Source of the DNA: Gordonia alkaliphila
Lineage (GTDB): Bacteria; Actinomycetota; Actinomycetes; Mycobacteriales; Mycobacteriaceae
DNA: 64,000 nt
Reading direction: 5' to 3'
NCBI RefSeq assembly: GCF_023017165.1
Contig: NZ_JALKBW010000001.1
Coordinates: 2,108,001-2,172,000, forward strand
Shown: piece after piece, positions 8,696 to 17,989 of the stretch
How positions within the stretch are numbered: position 1 is the stretch's first letter
Layout: every line of letters begins with the position of its first letter
The notes under the pieces: generated by a model
The model's database searches: none
What the model was told of the DNA's origin: nothing
The model's input: only the letters and a program-made list of their open reading frames with translations
Program-made: the position numbers and the translations under genes

Positions 8696-9358
8696 ACCCA
8701 GGAACCGCATGGCGCCAAGTACTTTCCGGTCCCGCTCGGCAACGACGTGCGAGGACAGACGCGGGCCAGCACGGCCGATCGCGAAGAGGCCAACGCCATC
8801 CTCGCCGCGGCGATGAGCGTGGGTGCGCTGTCGCCGGAGGAGTTCACCGAGCGCGCGGGTACCGCGTTGGCGGCCGTGACCCTGGCCGAACTCGACGCCC
8901 TCTGTGCGGATCTGCCGATGGATCGCCTGGGCGGCGCAGTGGTCAGCGGCAGGCTGGACGAGACGTCGGTGAGCACCTCGGGCGCAGCCCCGGTGACGCG
9001 CGTGTCGGGCATCCTGTCCGGCGGCTCGATCGGCGGCGGTGCCGTGGTCGCCGGCCACCTCACGGCCTTCTCGCTGATGGGCGGCGTCGAGATCGACCTG
9101 CGCGACGTGGAGTTCACCGCGCCGGTGCTGACCATCGCGTGCCGCGCGATCATGGGCGGCATCCGCATCGTGGTGCCCGAAGACGTGACCGTCGAAGTCC
9201 ACGGCACCGGCATCATGGGCGGCTTCTCCGGCCGCGGCGCCGGCGCCGGCCGACCGGGCGCGCCGCGCGTGATCGTCACCGGCTTCGCCCTGATGGGCGG
9301 TGTAGACACCGAACGCGCGCCCCGCGGCCAGAACCTGGGTCCGCGTCGTCCCAACTGA
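8693..9358 (+). CDS. DUF1707 SHOCT-like domain protein
   Basis: Protein of 221 aa. The N-terminal DUF1707 domain (ASTADREEANAILAAAMSVGALSPEEFTERAGTAL...LAELDALCADLP) covers about residues 20-75. The C-terminal half is a glycine-rich repeat of short strands with recurring MGG motifs (SLMGGVEID, AIMGGIRI, GIMGGFSG, ALMGGVDT), the DUF2154-like beta-solenoid seen in LiaF-type proteins. There is no signal peptide and the role is unknown. Two in-frame GTG codons exist at 8684 and 8693; 8693 is chosen because it lies seven bases from the -10 box. Confidence 0.85.
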   Translation: MTQEPHGAKYFPVPLGNDVRGQTRASTADREEANAILAAAMSVGALSPEEFTERAGTALAAVTLAELDALCADLPMDRLGGAVVSGRLDETSVSTSGAAPVTRVSGILSGGSIGGGAVVAGHLTAFSLMGGVEIDLRDVEFTAPVLTIACRAIMGGIRIVVPEDVTVEVHGTGIMGGFSGRGAGAGRPGAPRVIVTGFALMGGVDTERAPRGQNLGPRRPN

Positions 9359-9378
9359 TCCGCCCGCACTTTCCTCGA

Positions 9379-9425
9379 CGTTGCCGTCTGCTGCAGTCAG
9401 TATGTGACTGCAGCAGACGGCAACG
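9379..9425. repeat. Perfect 21-bp-stem hairpin, dispersed repeat copy 1
   Basis: Twenty-one bases pair perfectly across a five-base loop between two convergent genes. The core TGCCGTCTGCTGCAGTCA is nearly repeated in the hairpin at 35034-35074. There is no T-run, so it may act as a bidirectional transcription barrier without being a classic terminator. Confidence 0.75.
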
Positions 9426-9431
9426 CTCGTT

Positions 9432-10364
9432 CTAGGCCAAGACCGCCGCCAGGAGGGCGATGATCGGGATCGAAAGCAGGGTGGTCACCAGCGCGCTGTC
9501 GCGGGCCAGGATCTCGCCGCGGCCGTACCGCGTGGCGTAGACCAAGACGTTCTGCGCGGTCGGGAGCGCGGCGATCACCACCTGCGCGAACAGTGCCGGT
9601 CCGGTCATGCCGAATCCCCAGCGCGCCAGCACGTAGGCCAGAGCCGGCATCACGGCCATCTTCCCGGCGGCGGCCAACGCGGTGTCCCGGCGCGGACTCG
9701 CGCCCTTGGCGAACACCTGCACCCCGGTCAACGACAGCCCGAAGGCGAGCAGCGCCAGCGGCACCGACGCCTGGCCGAGCATGTCCAGCGGCGAGAACAC
9801 CGGCTCGGGCAGGCGGATACCGGCCAACGACAGTGCGAGACCGATCAGCCCGCCGATCACGATCGGATTGCTCACCGGCGTGGCCACCGTGCGCCACAGC
9901 GAGCGCCGGTGCGCGGCGTCGAGCGCCGTGAGATCCAGCGTCACCAGGGCGATGGGGGAGTACAGCATGATCTGGAACAGCAGCAGCGGAGCGATGAACG
10001 AGGCATCGTCGAGCACGAAGATGGCGATCGGCAGACCCAGATTCACGCTGTTGACGTACGACGACGACAGCGCGCCGATCACCGCGTCGGGGACCGCGCG
10101 GCGCCACACCAGGCGCACCACGGCGAAGTAGAGTGCGCCGGTGGCGACGGCGGTGATCGCGGCGACGGCCAGCGTGGAGGAGAACACCACCGACAAGTCG
10201 TTGCTCGACAGCGAGGTGATCATCAGGGCCGGCGTGCAGACGAAGAAGACCATGCGGGCCAGCACGGTGACGGCCTGGTCGCCGAGCACACGCGTGCGCC
10301 CGAGGACGTAGCCGATGCCCACCACGATGAAGATGACGGTGAATCCGGAGGCGACGCCTGACAC
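9432..10364 (-). CDS. AEC-family transporter (auxin efflux carrier superfamily)
   Basis: Integral membrane protein of 310 aa with about ten hydrophobic segments, starting FTVIFIVVGIGYVLGRT, the typical first helix of this family. Other family marks are SSSYVNSVNLGLPIAIFVL and the C-terminal repeat with ALPTAQNVLVYATRYG. Bacterial members export or import organic acids such as malate or malonate; the substrate is not readable. It starts with GTG seven bases after the -10 hexamer TACCAT, a leaderless start. Confidence 0.9.
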   Translation of the reverse strand: MSGVASGFTVIFIVVGIGYVLGRTRVLGDQAVTVLARMVFFVCTPALMITSLSSNDLSVVFSSTLAVAAITAVATGALYFAVVRLVWRRAVPDAVIGALSSSYVNSVNLGLPIAIFVLDDASFIAPLLLFQIMLYSPIALVTLDLTALDAAHRRSLWRTVATPVSNPIVIGGLIGLALSLAGIRLPEPVFSPLDMLGQASVPLALLAFGLSLTGVQVFAKGASPRRDTALAAAGKMAVMPALAYVLARWGFGMTGPALFAQVVIAALPTAQNVLVYATRYGRGEILARDSALVTTLLSIPIIALLAAVLA

Positions 10365-10377
10365 CCCGGTGATGGTA
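10365..10377 (-). promoter_or_regulatory. Leaderless promoter, -10 TACCAT
   Basis: On the minus strand TACCAT (10377-10372), seven bases, then the GTG of the AEC transporter. Confidence 0.6.
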
Positions 10378-10550
10378 GTGCCCCGACGCCGTTTTGCAGG
10401 ACCCGGCGCTGACCGGTTAGTCTGTTCAAGTTGCGCGTCGCGTGAAATAGCGGGGCGTGCCTAGCGAGCAATGGTCGCGAGTCGGCCGGATCGGTCTCAC
10501 CGAACCCCACTCGCGCACGAAAGTAAGCACGTAAGAGAAGGGCTGGAACC

Positions 10551-10724
10551 ATGGCAGTACCGAAGCGCCGGATGTCGCGGGCTAACACCCGCAGTCGTCG
10601 TTCGCAGTGGAAGGCGGACAACGCTCCCCTGCAGGAGGAGAAGGTCAACGGTGTGACCCACCGGATCCCGCGTCGCCTGGTCAAGGCTGCGCAGCTGGGC
10701 CTGGTCGACCTCGACCGCCGCTGA
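10551..10724 (+). CDS. rpmF: 50S ribosomal protein L32
   Basis: Large-subunit ribosomal protein of 57 aa. It begins [20 protein letters not shown] and ends [15 protein letters not shown], which is the complete L32 family. It contains no cysteine, so it lacks the zinc-ribbon CxxC pairs and is the zinc-independent form, as in the M. tuberculosis protein at the same chromosomal position near mprA. The 186 bases upstream hold its promoter region and no other gene. A strong terminator follows 17 bases after the stop. Confidence 0.97.
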   Translation: MAVPKRRMSRANTRSRRSQWKADNAPLQEEKVNGVTHRIPRRLVKAAQLGLVDLDRR

Positions 10725-10740
10725 GCGAACTCAAGCACAA

Positions 10741-10784
10741 AGAACCGCTACCGACCTCCGGGTCGGTAGCGGTTCTTTTCGTTT
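10741..10784 (+). terminator. Rho-independent terminator of rpmF
   Basis: Sixteen-base perfect stem (AGAACCGCTACCGACC, loop tccg, complementary arm) followed by TTTCGTTT. It serves rpmF and may also face the convergent SDR gene. Confidence 0.9.
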
Positions 10785-10805
10785 CCGGCGTGTGCCGGGT
10801 GGTCG

Positions 10806-11576
10806 CTACTGGGCGAGAGCCTTGTTGACCAGGCGGCTCACGCTGTTCGGAATGAACTTGGCGGCGTTGCTCAGCACGGTGGTCTGCGCGCCCACCGAGT
10901 AGCTGGTGCGCCGGGTCAGTCGGTCCACGGCGTTCGGGTGCACCGACTCCCAGATCTTCTCGGCCACGTCGTCGGCGGTCAGCCGGACGCCGAGGGTCTT
11001 GGTGGTCTTCGCGTCGGTCTCGGCGAGGGCGGTCTTGGCCCACAGCGGCCAGATCGACACCACGCGGATGTCGTCGCTCTGCCACTCCAGCTCCAATGCC
11101 TCGGTGAGGCCGGCGACGAAGAACTTGGTGGCGCTGTAGATCGCGATTCCGGGCTGGCCGTAGATGGCCGACGCCGACGCGATGTTCACCAGGTGTGCGC
11201 CCGGGGTGGCGGCCAGGTAGCGGTGCGCGGCCTGCGCGCCGAGTGCGACGCCCAGCGCGTCGATGTCGATCTGCGCCTTCACCGCGGCCGGCGTCAGCTC
11301 GGCCAGGTCGCCGGAGACCAGCACGCCGGCGTTGTTGTCGAGCACGTCGAGCTGCCCGCCGGTGTGCGCGGTGAAGTCCGCCAGGGCGGCGTCCCACTGG
11401 TCGGCGTCGCGGACGTCGAGGGTGCCGGTGACGAAGTCGGGGTGCTGCTCGCGCACCGCGGCCAGGGCCTCCTCGCTCACGTCGTAGACGCCCACGGTCC
11501 AGCCCTCGCGGGCGAAGCGTTCGGCCGTCGCCAGGCCGATACCCGCTGCTCCGCCGGAAATGAAGATCGATCCCAT
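10806..11576 (-). CDS. Short-chain dehydrogenase/reductase
   Basis: NAD(P)-dependent oxidoreductase of 256 aa with a classical SDR fold. The cofactor loop is SGGAAGIGLA (residues 7-16), the structural NNAG motif is present, and the catalytic set is the serine of IASASAIYG with YSATK. The open frame extends further upstream, but the ATG at 11576 has GGAGGAC just before it and begins at the first beta strand. The substrate is unknown. It is divergent from the AurF-type gene. Confidence 0.9.
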   Translation of the reverse strand: MGSIFISGGAAGIGLATAERFAREGWTVGVYDVSEEALAAVREQHPDFVTGTLDVRDADQWDAALADFTAHTGGQLDVLDNNAGVLVSGDLAELTPAAVKAQIDIDALGVALGAQAAHRYLAATPGAHLVNIASASAIYGQPGIAIYSATKFFVAGLTEALELEWQSDDIRVVSIWPLWAKTALAETDAKTTKTLGVRLTADDVAEKIWESVHPNAVDRLTRRTSYSVGAQTTVLSNAAKFIPNSVSRLVNKALAQ

Positions 11577-11684
11577 GGTGTCCTCCGCTCGTCCCGCGGC
11601 GGACGCGGTCGCGTCCACCCAACCTTACTGCCGAGTAGGTTTCCAGACCCTTTCTACGTGCGCAAGCAGGTGCTACGGTGACAA

Positions 11685-11702
11685 TAAGCGTTGTAACGGT
11701 TA
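11685..11702. promoter_or_regulatory. Imperfect palindrome upstream of the first diiron oxygenase
   Basis: TAAGCGTT-GT-AACGGTTA pairs at seven of eight arm positions and lies 40 bases before the ATG at 11742. It resembles TetR-family operators. The second oxygenase locus has a different but also AACGTT-containing inverted repeat (42434-42467). Confidence 0.4.
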
Positions 11703-11741
11703 GTTGTGTCACAGCCCGAGTGCGACAAGGAGTGGAACACC

Positions 11742-12689
11742 ATGACTGCTGCCATCGAGCGGGATCCGGCCCTGGGAACAGGGGTGGGCGAGACCGCGGT
11801 GAGCCGTCCCGATCAGGGGCCCGACGAGGTCGCCGAACGACTCCTCGCGTCGGCCGCCCGGCTGTCCCGCAACGCGATGACCGAGATCGACTGGTCGTTG
11901 CCGATGGAGCCGGACAAGTACGGCTGCAGCCCGGAGTGGTCGTCGCTCTACGGCACCGACTACTGGGACGAGCTCACGACCGAGCAGCGCATCGCGCTCA
12001 CCCGCCACGAGTTCGCGTCGATCATGTGCATCGGGATCTGGTTCGAGATGATCCTGCAGCAGATGGTGATCACCGACCAGTACCTCGGCGAGTACCACAG
12101 CCCCGAGTTCCAGTTCGCCCTGATCGAAGTGGCCGACGAATGCCGGCACTCGCTGATGTTCGCGAAGGCCTCGGAGAAGATGGTCGGTCGCTCGTATCAC
12201 CCGCACCCGAAGATCGGCCGCCTCGGCAAGCTCTTCAAACTGATCGCCAAGGACGAAGTGGCCTACGCCGGGATCCTCGTCGCCGAGGAAGTGCTCGACG
12301 TGTTCCAGCGCGGCTGCATGCGCGACGACCGGGTGCTGCCGTTCATCCGGACCATCAACGAGATCCACGTGCTCGAAGAGTCGCGGCACATGAAGTTCGC
12401 GCGCGAGGAGGTCCGCGCATCCATGCAGGGCATCAGTGCCAAGCGGCGGCACGCCAGCGCGCTGTCGGTGGCGCTGGGCGCCTCGCTCATCGTCGAGAGC
12501 CTGATCCAGCCGCAGGCCTACGCCGACGCGGGGCTCGACGTCGCCCGTGCCCGTCGGGAAGCGGCAGGCAACGCGCACTTCCACTCGATGATCCGCAGCA
12601 GTTGCACGCACCTGATGGAGTTCCTCGACGAAGTCGGACTGCTCACCAAGCCGGCCCTGCGGTTCTACCGCAAGGCCCACATGATCTGA
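11742..12689 (+). CDS. AurF-like diiron oxygenase
   Basis: Protein of 315 aa of the ferritin-like AurF (p-aminobenzoate N-oxygenase) family. Diiron ligands are visible in HEFASIMCIGIWFEMIL, ADECRHSLMF (ExxH), VAEEVLDVFQ and VLEESRHMKF (ExxH). Family members use O2 to oxidise aryl amines or other substrates; the substrate here is unknown. Electron supply is probably the ferredoxin-reductase encoded ten bases downstream. The ATG at 11742 follows AAGGAG and is preferred over a codon 36 bases upstream. A paralogue lies at 41363-42382, also beside a ferredoxin-reductase gene. Confidence 0.88.
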   Translation: MTAAIERDPALGTGVGETAVSRPDQGPDEVAERLLASAARLSRNAMTEIDWSLPMEPDKYGCSPEWSSLYGTDYWDELTTEQRIALTRHEFASIMCIGIWFEMILQQMVITDQYLGEYHSPEFQFALIEVADECRHSLMFAKASEKMVGRSYHPHPKIGRLGKLFKLIAKDEVAYAGILVAEEVLDVFQRGCMRDDRVLPFIRTINEIHVLEESRHMKFAREEVRASMQGISAKRRHASALSVALGASLIVESLIQPQAYADAGLDVARARREAAGNAHFHSMIRSSCTHLMEFLDEVGLLTKPALRFYRKAHMI

Positions 12690-12698
12690 GAGGCCCCC

Positions 12699-14282
12699 GT
12701 GGCTTTCGTCATCACCCAGTCCTGCTGCAGCGACGCCGCCTGCGTTTCGGTGTGCCCGGTGAACTGCATCCATCCGACGCCGGAAGAACGCGGCTTCGGC
12801 ACCTCGGAGATCCTGCACATCGACCCGGTGGCCTGCATCGACTGCGGCGCCTGCGCCGACGCCTGCCCGGTCAACGCGATCTTCCCGATCGAGAACCTCG
12901 CGCCGCGGGACCGGGTGTTCGCGGAGGTCAACGCCGACTATTACGCGGCGAACCCGGACATCACCTCGGGCTGGACCGACGTGGTCTACCCCGACATTCC
13001 GCGGCTGCCGGACGGTCTGCGGGTGGCCGTGGTCGGGACCGGCCCGTCCGGCGGCTACGCCCTGCGGACCCTGCTCAACCGCACCCGGGCGCGGATCACC
13101 GTGTTCGACGCGCTGCCCACGCCGGGCGGACTGGTCCGGGCCGGGGTCGCGCCCGATCATCCGAGCACCAAGGACGTGATGGCCACGTTCGACCGGCTGT
13201 ACCGCGATCGTGCGGTGACCATGGCGACCAACGTCCGGATCGGCGGCGACGTCGCGGCCGGCGAGGTGACGCCGGCCGAACTCGCCGAGCACTTCGACGC
13301 CGTGTTCTACGCGGTCGGCGCCGCGCACCCGAAGGCACTGGGCATTCCGGGGGAGGAGCTGCCCGGATCGACGTCGGCCACCGAGTTGGTGGCCTGGTAC
13401 AACGCGGTGCCCGGCGCCGACGGTCCGCCGTTGGCCGCCGGCGGCAGCGGCCGCGCGGTGATCGTGGGCACCGGCAACGTCGCCCTCGACGTGGCGCGCA
13501 TTCTGGTGTCGCCGCCGGAACAGTTGGCGCGCACCGACATCGCCGATCGGGCGCTGGCGCTGCTCGCCGAGCAGAACCTCCACGAGGTGGTGGTGCTGGG
13601 ACGCCGCGGCCCCGATTCGGCCGCCTACTCGGCCGCCGAATACCGCGCACTCTCGGTGATCGACGGTGTGCAGGTGGTGGTGCACGACGCCGCCGACGGC
13701 CCGATCCCGGTCCTGAGCGGCCCGGCCGACCCGGCGCGACGACGCATCGTCTTCCTCTTCCACTCCGCGCCGGTGCGCGCCGAGGGTGCCGGCCGCGTCG
13801 AGAACGTCACCGTCGCGACCGCCGGTCGCGAGCACCACGTGGCCGCCGATCTGCTGGTGCGCTCGATCGGGTACCGGTCGTCGCCCATCGCCGGGCTGCC
13901 GTTCGATCACGACCGCGGCACGTTTCCGAACGACGAGGGCCGGATGCTCGACGACGCCGGCGCCGTGCTGCAGGGCGTCTACGTGCTCGGCTGGGCCGGT
14001 CGCGGCGCGGTCGGCGGCATCGGCGCCAACAAGCTGCACGCCGTCGCGACCGTGGAGAAGTTCCTGGAGGACGCGGCGGCCGGGTCCCTGGACCGGACCG
14101 CGGCCACCGCCGACGAGTTCGAGGCGCTGTTGCGCACCCGGCAGCGCGCGGTGGTCGGCTACCGCGGCATCGCGGCGATCGATCGGTCCGAGCGTGAGCG
14201 GGGCCGGGAACAGGGGCGCCCGCGCGTGAAGTTCACCGAGCTGTCCGACATGCTCGCCGCGGCCGGGCGTCGTCGTCGCTGA
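12699..14282 (+). CDS. Ferredoxin-ferredoxin:NADP reductase fusion (FprB type)
   Basis: Fusion of 527 aa. Residues 1-65 form an iron-sulfur ferredoxin with CCSDAACVSVCPVNCIH and CIDCGACADACPVNAI cysteine clusters. From about residue 108 a ferredoxin-NADP reductase follows, with the FAD loop VGTGPSGGYA, the NADP loop VGTGNVALDVARI and the C-terminal GWAGRGAVGGIGANKLHA. It should pass electrons from NADPH to the adjacent diiron oxygenase. It starts with GTG right before the first cysteine cluster. It resembles M. tuberculosis FprB in architecture, and a paralogue is at 39874-41361. Confidence 0.92.
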   Translation: MAFVITQSCCSDAACVSVCPVNCIHPTPEERGFGTSEILHIDPVACIDCGACADACPVNAIFPIENLAPRDRVFAEVNADYYAANPDITSGWTDVVYPDIPRLPDGLRVAVVGTGPSGGYALRTLLNRTRARITVFDALPTPGGLVRAGVAPDHPSTKDVMATFDRLYRDRAVTMATNVRIGGDVAAGEVTPAELAEHFDAVFYAVGAAHPKALGIPGEELPGSTSATELVAWYNAVPGADGPPLAAGGSGRAVIVGTGNVALDVARILVSPPEQLARTDIADRALALLAEQNLHEVVVLGRRGPDSAAYSAAEYRALSVIDGVQVVVHDAADGPIPVLSGPADPARRRIVFLFHSAPVRAEGAGRVENVTVATAGREHHVAADLLVRSIGYRSSPIAGLPFDHDRGTFPNDEGRMLDDAGAVLQGVYVLGWAGRGAVGGIGANKLHAVATVEKFLEDAAAGSLDRTAATADEFEALLRTRQRAVVGYRGIAAIDRSERERGREQGRPRVKFTELSDMLAAAGRRRR

Positions 14283-14328
14283 CCGCGGATGTGCGGCGCG
14301 CCCTCAGTGCGCTCTAAGCCCGGAGGGA

Positions 14329-14344
14329 TAAGACTGTAGGCATG
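14329..14344 (+). promoter_or_regulatory. Probable leaderless promoter of mprA
   Basis: TAAGAC (14329-14334) lies seven bases before the mprA ATG. It departs from TANNNT only in the last base. Confidence 0.4.
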
Positions 14345-15028
14345 CGCATCCTTGTGGTCGACGACGACCGGGCCGTCCGCGAGTCCCTGCGGCGGTCCCT
14401 GACCTTCAACGGGTACACCGTGGAGACGGCGGGCGACGGACTCGAAGCACTCGAGAAGGTGGTGGCCGACCGGCCGGACCTGATCGTGCTCGACGTGATG
14501 ATGCCGCGCCTGGACGGGCTGGAGGTGTGCCGTCGTCTGCGCGCGGCCGGCGACGACCTCCCGATCCTGGTGCTGACCGCCCGCGACTCGGTGTCCGAGC
14601 GGGTCAGCGGCCTGGACGCCGGCGCCGACGACTACCTGCCCAAGCCGTTCGCGATGGAGGAACTGCTGGCCCGGCTGCGCGCGCTGTCCCGGCGCACCAC
14701 CCGCGACGACGACCTCGACTCCGAGGCGATCACCTTCGAGGACCTGACGCTCGACCCGGTGACCCGGGAGGTGACGCGCGGCGAGCGGCAGATCAGTCTG
14801 ACCCGCACCGAGTTCGCACTGCTGGAGATGCTGATGGCCAATGCCCGCCGGGTGCTCACGCGCAGCCGGATCCTCGAAGAGGTGTGGGGCTACGACTTCC
14901 CGACGTCCGGCAACGCGCTGGAGGTCTACATCGGCTACCTGCGACGCAAGACCGAAGCCGACGGCGAGACCCGACTGATTCACACCGTGCGCGGCGTCGG
15001 CTACGTGCTGCGCGAGAACGCGCCGTGA
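14342..15028 (+). CDS. mprA: Response regulator MprA
   Basis: OmpR/PhoB-type regulator of 228 aa. The receiver domain has the acidic pair DDD (residues 7-9), phosphoacceptor Asp51 in [10 protein letters not shown] and Lys in LPKPF. The C-terminal winged helix carries [21 protein letters not shown] and [20 protein letters not shown]. In mycobacteria MprA controls the cell-envelope stress response including sigE, sigB, its own operon and pepD. The downstream order mprB-pepD-moaB2 is the same as in M. tuberculosis, which supports the symbol. Confidence 0.95.
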   Translation: MRILVVDDDRAVRESLRRSLTFNGYTVETAGDGLEALEKVVADRPDLIVLDVMMPRLDGLEVCRRLRAAGDDLPILVLTARDSVSERVSGLDAGADDYLPKPFAMEELLARLRALSRRTTRDDDLDSEAITFEDLTLDPVTREVTRGERQISLTRTEFALLEMLMANARRVLTRSRILEEVWGYDFPTSGNALEVYIGYLRRKTEADGETRLIHTVRGVGYVLRENAP

Positions 15029-15044
15029 GGCAGGTCGTGCCGGC

Positions 15045-16484
15045 GTGAGTTCCCGGACTTCCGGTCGCCCCATGCGCAGCCCCCTCGCGCTGACTCGCGG
15101 GGTGTCCCTGCGCACCCGGGTGGCCCTGCTCGTCGCGGCCGTGGTGGTGCTGTCGGCCACCCTGATGGCGGGCGCGACCTACGTCTTCGTCTATCGCGCG
15201 CTGTACCAGGACGTCGACTCTCAGCTCACCGTGCGCGCCGACGGCATGACGGTGCTGGCCAACACCGGTCAGCTGTCGGAGCCGAGCCGACTCCTGACCG
15301 GCACGGTGTTCTCCACCAACATCACCATCGCGCTGGTGCAGCCCAACGGCCGCGTCTTCAGCGTCGGCGAGGTCCCGTTCGAGTCCGTCGAACGCGAGAT
15401 CGCCACGTCCGACCCCGGGGACAGTCCCGCCCAGAGCCTGCGGACGGTCGGCAACCACCGCGTGCTGGCGCGCAAACTGTCCGACGGCAGCACCCTGGTG
15501 CTGGCGCAGAGCCTGGACCGCACCGACGCGATCCTCAACCGACTGGCCTCGGTGCTCTTCGTGGCCGGCGGCATCGGTGTCGCGTTCGCGGCGGCCGCGG
15601 GCACCGCGGTGGCCCGCGCCGGACTGCGGCCGGTGACCCGCTTGACCGGCGCCGTCGAACGAATCGCCAAAACCCAGGACCTGCGTCCCATCCCGGTCAG
15701 CGGCACCGGCGAACTGGTCCGCCTCACCGAATCGTTCAACGCCATGCTGGCCGCGTTGGCCTCGTCGCGCGATCAGCAGGCGCGGCTGGTCGCCGACGCC
15801 GGCCACGAACTGAAGACGCCGCTCACCTCGCTGCGCACCAATCTGGAACTGCTCATCGCCGCCTCCGAGCCGGGGGCCCGTCAGGTCCCGGCCGCCGACA
15901 TGATCGAACTGCGATCGGACGTGATGGCGCAGATCGAGGAGCTGTCCACCCTCGTCGGCGACCTCGTGGACCTGGCCCGCGACGATTCGTCCACCGCGGT
16001 CTTCGAGGAGTGCGAGATCTCCGAGGTGATCGAGGAGGCGCTGGTACGGGTGCGGCGTCGTCGCACCGACGTCGATTTCGAGATGGACACGCAGCCGTGG
16101 TTCGTCTTCGGCGAGGCCGCCGGCCTGTCCCGCGCGGTGTTGAACGTCCTGGACAACGCCGCCAAGTGGAGTCCGCCGGGCCGCGCGGTGCAGATCCGTC
16201 TGCGTCAGACCGGTCCGGAGATCGCCGAGCTCACGGTGGCCGACGCCGGTCCCGGCATTCCGCCGGAGGATCGCGAGCTGGTCTTCGAGCGCTTCTATCG
16301 GGCCGCGGCGACGCGCTCGATGCCCGGGTCCGGCCTGGGCCTGGCGATCGTACGCCAGGTGGTGGTGCGCCTGGGCGGCACCGTTTCGGCCGGCCAGTCG
16401 GAGCAGGGCGGCGCTCTGATCCGGATCACGCTGCCGGGCAGTCCGGTGCACACCGAGCCCGACCCGATGCTGGTCCGCCGCTGA
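15045..16484 (+). CDS. mprB: Sensor histidine kinase MprB
   Basis: Membrane kinase of 479 aa. A first membrane helix (VALLVAAVVVLSATLMAGATYVFV, about 26-49) and a second (about 165-190) bracket an extracytoplasmic sensor. HAMP follows, then the H-box DAGHELKTPL with phosphorylated His254, and the N, G1 and G2 boxes (NVLDNAAKWS, DAGPGIPPE, GSGLGLAIV). In mycobacteria the sensor domain binds the chaperone DnaK and detects envelope damage. The gene starts with GTG 16 bases after mprA. Confidence 0.95.
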   Translation: MSSRTSGRPMRSPLALTRGVSLRTRVALLVAAVVVLSATLMAGATYVFVYRALYQDVDSQLTVRADGMTVLANTGQLSEPSRLLTGTVFSTNITIALVQPNGRVFSVGEVPFESVEREIATSDPGDSPAQSLRTVGNHRVLARKLSDGSTLVLAQSLDRTDAILNRLASVLFVAGGIGVAFAAAAGTAVARAGLRPVTRLTGAVERIAKTQDLRPIPVSGTGELVRLTESFNAMLAALASSRDQQARLVADAGHELKTPLTSLRTNLELLIAASEPGARQVPAADMIELRSDVMAQIEELSTLVGDLVDLARDDSSTAVFEECEISEVIEEALVRVRRRRTDVDFEMDTQPWFVFGEAAGLSRAVLNVLDNAAKWSPPGRAVQIRLRQTGPEIAELTVADAGPGIPPEDRELVFERFYRAAATRSMPGSGLGLAIVRQVVVRLGGTVSAGQSEQGGALIRITLPGSPVHTEPDPMLVRR

Positions 16485-16549
16485 TCGTCGACCGTGGGGC
16501 TCTGGGCGTGTCGGCAGGAACCCTTGAGCACCCTCACAGGAAAACCTTC

Positions 16550-16565
16550 TAAGGTGAACGCCATG
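16550..16565 (+). promoter_or_regulatory. Leaderless promoter of pepD, -10 TAAGGT
   Basis: TAAGGT (16550-16555), seven bases, then the pepD ATG at 16563. This gives pepD its own promoter within the mpr cluster. Confidence 0.6.
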
Positions 16566-17951
16566 ACAGACCGCGGACCCCGCGACGACGATCCGAATCC
16601 GTACGCACCCCCCGGCGGGCACCCCGCGCCCGGCGCGAGCGGCATGCCTCCGGTACCCCCGGCACCGCACTACGGCCAGCAGGCCGGGTACGGCGCACCG
16701 CCCCCGCGGCAGCCCGCGCCGCACCAGCCGCAACCGACGCTCGCCTACGGTGCGGGCGTCGGTCCCTATGGACCGAACACCGGCGCGCAGCCGGTGGTGC
16801 CGCCACCACCCGGATCGCAGCCGCCGGTGCCGCCGCAGCAGGGCGCACCGGACGGGCCGCAGAAGAAGGGTCGCGGGCCGATGTGGGTGGCGATGGTCGC
16901 CGTCCTGGCGCTGGCCGCCGGTCTGCTCGGCGGCGTGGTCGGCGTCATCGCGACGCGGGGCGATTCGGGCGCCGATGCACCGGAGGTGCTCGCCGGTTCG
17001 CCGAGCACCCGCGTCAGCACCCAGCCGCCGGCCAAGCCCGGTTCGGTGCAGGACGTGGCGGCGCGCGTGCTGCCCTCGGTGGTGTCCATCGGGGTGTCCA
17101 ACGGTCGGCAGAGCGGGTCCGGCTCGGGCGTGGTGCTGGAAAGCGACGGCACCATTCTGACCAACGCGCACGTGATCCTCGCCGGCGGCGACAAGCCCGC
17201 GGAGAACGTGCTGGTGAGCTACAGCGACGGCTCGCGGGCCAAGGCCACCGTCGTCGGCGTCGACGTGACGTCGGACATCGCGGTGATCAAGGCCGACAGC
17301 TCCGGTCTCACGCCGATCACGCTCGGTGCGTCCGACAACCTCTCGGTGGGTCAGGACGTCATCGCCATCGGTTCCCCGCTGGGCCTGGAAGGCACGGTCA
17401 CCACCGGCATCATCAGTGCGCTGAACCGTCCGGTCACCACCGGCGGCGCCGACGGCTCCATCGAATCGGTGATCAACGCGATCCAGACGGACGCCGCGAT
17501 CAACCCGGGTAATTCCGGTGGCGCCCTGGTTAATTCGTCGGGCGCGCTGATCGGTATCAACACCGCGATCGCCACCGTGGGTGGCGGGCAGGGCGAGGTC
17601 GGTTCCATCGGCCTCGGCTTCGCCATCCCGATCGATCAGGCGATGCGCGTGGCCAAGCAGCTGATGGCCGGCCAGAAGGTGACGCGCGCCAATCTCGGCG
17701 TCAACGTGCGTCCGGGCCCGGATGCGACCCAGCCCGGCGCGCTCGTCCAGAGCGTGGTCGCGAACGGTCCCGCGGCGGAGGCCCGGATTCCCGAGGGCGC
17801 CCTCATTACCGCGGTGAACGACACCAAGATCGTCTCGTCCGAGGCCCTGGTGGCCTCGATCCGCTCGCAGGTTCCGGGTGAGACGGTCAAGATCACCTAC
17901 ACCCACCAGGGCCGCGAACAGACGGTTACCGTGAAACTAGGAGAGTCCTGA
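16563..17951 (+). CDS. pepD: HtrA-like serine protease PepD
   Basis: Membrane-anchored protease and chaperone of 462 aa. Residues 1-105 are a proline-rich cytoplasmic tail, residues about 107-130 a membrane helix, then a trypsin-fold domain with His203 (TNAHVI), Asp238 (TSDIAV) and Ser318 (GNSGGA). A C-terminal PDZ domain (about 375-460) includes NLGVNVRPG and GALITAVND. It degrades misfolded envelope proteins and, in mycobacteria, is part of the MprAB/SigE stress circuit. The complete catalytic triad predicts activity. Confidence 0.95.
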   Translation: MTDRGPRDDDPNPYAPPGGHPAPGASGMPPVPPAPHYGQQAGYGAPPPRQPAPHQPQPTLAYGAGVGPYGPNTGAQPVVPPPPGSQPPVPPQQGAPDGPQKKGRGPMWVAMVAVLALAAGLLGGVVGVIATRGDSGADAPEVLAGSPSTRVSTQPPAKPGSVQDVAARVLPSVVSIGVSNGRQSGSGSGVVLESDGTILTNAHVILAGGDKPAENVLVSYSDGSRAKATVVGVDVTSDIAVIKADSSGLTPITLGASDNLSVGQDVIAIGSPLGLEGTVTTGIISALNRPVTTGGADGSIESVINAIQTDAAINPGNSGGALVNSSGALIGINTAIATVGGGQGEVGSIGLGFAIPIDQAMRVAKQLMAGQKVTRANLGVNVRPGPDATQPGALVQSVVANGPAAEARIPEGALITAVNDTKIVSSEALVASIRSQVPGETVKITYTHQGREQTVTVKLGES

Positions 17952-17989
17952 GCCGATTTCGGTCGGCTCGGAGCGAGGAGAGGTTCGAC